Part shown: piece by piece, positions 61,883-64,000 of the stretch
How the letters are laid out: each line of letters begins with the position of its first letter
How positions within the stretch are numbered: the stretch's first letter is position 1
Assembly: GCA_005223125.1 (NCBI GenBank)
Contig: NJBH01000001.1
Coordinates: forward strand, 171,935 to 235,934
Length of the DNA: 64,000 nt
Reading direction: 5' to 3'
DNA from: Promethearchaeota archaeon Loki_b32
GTDB lineage: Archaea; Asgardarchaeota; Lokiarchaeia; Sigyniarchaeales; SOKP01
Translations under genes and position numbers: made by a program
Notes under the pieces: model-generated
Databases searched by the model: none
What the model was told of the DNA's origin: nothing
The model's input: only the letters and a program-made list of their open reading frames with translations

Positions 61883-64000
61883 ATGACGTCAAGGAAAAAT
61901 GAAGAGGGAGATTCGCGCCCAATTAATTTAGTACTTTTAGCGGTTTCATTTATAATATTTGGTGTTTTAGGAATCGTATTTATCACGCAAATGGATCTAC
62001 ATCCCGGCTGGGCATGGGAAGATATTAGGGATGTTTATCCAACGCAGATATATGCTTTTAGCACAGAAGATATAGATGGTAATGGAGTTAATGAAATAAT
62101 TGCTTACGCTGATATAGGCGGAACAGATCGTCCTGATCGATATCCTGACTTTCAGTATGGAGGAATTTATTGTTTAGAAGGATCAAGTGGAACTCCATTA
62201 TGGATTCGAGAATATAATGGTCCAGTTAAAAAGGTCTTTCCTATAATGGACGTCGATGGAGATGGAGTTAAGGATTACTTTATGAGCAAGGGTTCAGTAG
62301 GAACTAATTGGACACGTCAGAATAGTCATTATGAACCAGAAATTATTCCTAATATGTATACTAATCAATTAATTAGTGGTAGTAATGGAACTGATCTCTC
62401 AATATTGATTGGAGATGGAATTAGTTTCACAAATTTCTATATACATGATTTGATAAGTCTTTATGATTTACCAGATTTACAAGAAGATCTTATAGTTCTA
62501 GAAGGAGAAGAATACGAATCCCCATATGAGGAAGAAACTTTTTGGATGTATAATTTCAGTATAAGTACCTATTTTATTAATGGTACTAAGAGTATCAGTA
62601 TAAATAACACATATAAGGGACATCTTAATCCAGATAGTAAAACTCCAGCATTAGAATTATTTGAATACACTGATCAATCTCATCTACTATACTTTAGCTA
62701 TTTTACAGTATTTCTTTATAATTTAAGTTCAAACGGACTTCTGGATCAGATCTATAATATTACATCCGCACAACAAATTCAGGAATATGAATTAATTGAT
62801 GATTTAACTGATGACGATATTTCAGAAATATTAGTCATAACTTGGGATGGAAATCTTACATTATATGATGGTTATGATGGTGGAATTTTATTGGAGTTTA
62901 ATATTCCTCCTGGAGTGAGTGATATAAATTTAGAGGAAATTTTAAGTCCTGAAAAAGATGGTATTTGCTATTTTTTACTAACAGCTAGATATTGGCATAG
63001 TGATGATTTTGACGAAATAATTATGCAAGTTTATAAGATTGAAGATTTATCGGAAGAAGTGATCTGGGAGGTCATAAAAACTGGAGATGATATAGAGGAT
63101 AGGGTTTATGTGTTAAATGAAGATATAGATGGCGATTCTATTGGTGAACTAATTTATAATAAAGTATTTGTCCCATTTGTATCAATTAATGAAGTGCGTC
63201 GCTATACAATTTTAAATTTTATTAATGGAAATGAATTAGCAATTCTGAATACAGATGTAGGTTCAGAGGGAATAATTACAATTTCTGATTTTGACGGTGA
63301 TGGTAAAAAAGATTTCGCTATTTTTGGAGATGACAGAGTTGTTGCACTATCTGCAAGTAAACCACGGGGTTTATGGTTATCGTCTGCTTTTCCTTTAGGT
63401 TTACCTTTATTCATTGTACTAGCAACACTTTTAGTAGCTGGTGTAATAATTATTGTCTTGCGAGGAAAAAGATTAAAATACCGTCGACAAGCAGTCAAAG
63501 AACACAAACTCACAGTTGCAGTAAATATTCTTGCAATTGCACTAATGACCTTAACATTTTTACTCTTTTTGATATTAATGAATATTTTCAATAATACTCT
63601 GATTACGGGCTCTAATAATACAAATATTGTTATCGCATTTTTAATTGTGACTATTATTTGGTATGGGACACTACCCTTGACAGCGGCACTTTATAATCGG
63701 TTTGCTCCACAATTTGCATATATTTTTGTTAAATTGAGAAATCTCTTCTTTAAATTTTCTAAAGGCTATAAGAATGATATCCTTGTCTTGGACATGAGAG
63801 GTAAAGATGAAATCGGTCTTGTTAATCAACTTAAAAGGTTAGTCTTACCATTACTTCTTTCAATTTCTGTTGGATTTTATGCTTATGATGTTTTAACTTC
63901 TTTCTTTGGATATCCGGTAACTTTTGATGTATTCGGTTCAACTGAGTTCTTTGGATTTATGATGGGATATATGTTATGTTGTGTTTTACCAATGATTTTA
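61883..64000 (+). CDS. Partial large membrane protein with Ca-binding-like propeller repeats
   Basis: An open frame of 706 codons runs from ATG 61883 off the right edge. A signal-anchor-like helix (about 14-34) leads into a domain of about 460 residues with DxDGxG motifs in EDIDGNGVNEII, MDVDGDGVKDYF, EDIDGDSIGELI and SDFDGDGKKDFA, spaced as in FG-GAP/VCBS-type beta-propellers; this part should be outside the cell. From about residue 500 come at least five membrane helices and a cytosolic segment (about 615-650, NDILVLDMRGKDEIGLV). The C-terminus is cut off. The function is unknown; a sensor or adhesion-coupled transporter is possible. Confidence 0.72.
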   Translation, partial: MTSRKNEEGDSRPINLVLLAVSFIIFGVLGIVFITQMDLHPGWAWEDIRDVYPTQIYAFSTEDIDGNGVNEIIAYADIGGTDRPDRYPDFQYGGIYCLEGSSGTPLWIREYNGPVKKVFPIMDVDGDGVKDYFMSKGSVGTNWTRQNSHYEPEIIPNMYTNQLISGSNGTDLSILIGDGISFTNFYIHDLISLYDLPDLQEDLIVLEGEEYESPYEEETFWMYNFSISTYFINGTKSISINNTYKGHLNPDSKTPALELFEYTDQSHLLYFSYFTVFLYNLSSNGLLDQIYNITSAQQIQEYELIDDLTDDDISEILVITWDGNLTLYDGYDGGILLEFNIPPGVSDINLEEILSPEKDGICYFLLTARYWHSDDFDEIIMQVYKIEDLSEEVIWEVIKTGDDIEDRVYVLNEDIDGDSIGELIYNKVFVPFVSINEVRRYTILNFINGNELAILNTDVGSEGIITISDFDGDGKKDFAIFGDDRVVALSASKPRGLWLSSAFPLGLPLFIVLATLLVAGVIIIVLRGKRLKYRRQAVKEHKLTVAVNILAIALMTLTFLLFLILMNIFNNTLITGSNNTNIVIAFLIVTIIWYGTLPLTAALYNRFAPQFAYIFVKLRNLFFKFSKGYKNDILVLDMRGKDEIGLVNQLKRLVLPLLLSISVGFYAYDVLTSFFGYPVTFDVFGSTEFFGFMMGYMLCCVLPMIL

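Noticed and set aside
63202-63594. Minus- and plus-strand short frames near the right edge
   Set aside because: They sit inside the long open frame that starts at 61883 and runs off the window.

Overview
The window is AT-rich (about 30% GC by eye) archaeal chromosome. The archaeal markers are RadA with a helix-hairpin-helix N-terminus, a complete A-type ATP synthase operon, an EndA-type tRNA-splicing endonuclease, a MEMO-family protein, separate PurS/PurQ/PurL, BRE/TATA-like promoter boxes and few strong Shine-Dalgarno sites. A benzoyl-CoA reductase/2-hydroxyacyl-CoA dehydratase set, an alkyl-DHAP-synthase-like flavoprotein and many lineage-specific coiled-coil and membrane proteins fit an Asgard (Lokiarchaeia-like) genome. 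That placement is inference; no rRNA or ribosomal gene is present. I saw no tRNA, rRNA, CRISPR array, transposase or integrase.

Layout. 0-8.4 kb: a cut-off membrane receptor-like gene, a serine beta-lactamase-fold hydrolase, a GH57 glucan-branching-type enzyme (with the relic of a second GH57 gene), a degenerate phosphohexomutase, a membrane protein, radA and two tandem OsmC-like genes. 8.4-12.8 kb: a minus-strand operon of MEMO, coiled coil, PfkB kinase and DUF457 membrane protein, then endA. 12.9-24.5 kb: the A-ATPase operon K-C-H-F-E-A-B-D-I followed by a membrane zinc-ribbon protein and a second, divergent catalytic subunit A. 24.6-27 kb: a PhoU-like protein and two tandem VIT/CCC1-like transporters. 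27-33.2 kb: an HgdC-type activator ATPase with three 2-hydroxyacyl-CoA dehydratase-family subunits. 33.4-41.5 kb: a GH13 enzyme and amino-sugar genes (a left-handed beta-helix GlmU-like protein, GlmS, NagB-like, GlmM). 41.8-48.1 kb: a helical protein preceded by a truncated copy of its own start, then an AGPS/GlcD-like flavoprotein, a CCG Fe-S protein and an FGGY kinase. 48.2-56.2 kb: a hydrolase, a MazG-like protein, a frameshifted DUF3795 protein and the purine genes purC, purS, purQ, purL and purF. 56.3-64 kb: a small zinc protein, a Gly/Arg-rich membrane zinc-ribbon protein with a CBS membrane protein, a ferredoxin-nitroreductase, a PadR regulator, Hsp20, and a cut-off propeller-like membrane protein.

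How it fits together. The ATPase, the low-potential radical dehydratases with their ATP-driven activator, and the flavin/CCG oxidoreductase suggest an anaerobe running fermentative or syntrophic CoA-ester and glycerol/hydroxyacid chemistry. GH57 and GH13 suggest an internal alpha-glucan store, and the Glm genes feed UDP-GlcNAc synthesis. A recurrent theme is local gene duplication with divergence or decay: AtpA, OsmC, VIT, dehydratase subunits, the GH57 tail relic and the helical-protein 5-prime relic. The best candidates for undescribed biology are the ATPase operon with a second catalytic subunit and an embedded zinc-ribbon membrane protein, the flavoprotein/CCG/kinase trio, and the Gly/Arg-rich membrane protein paired with a CBS sensor.
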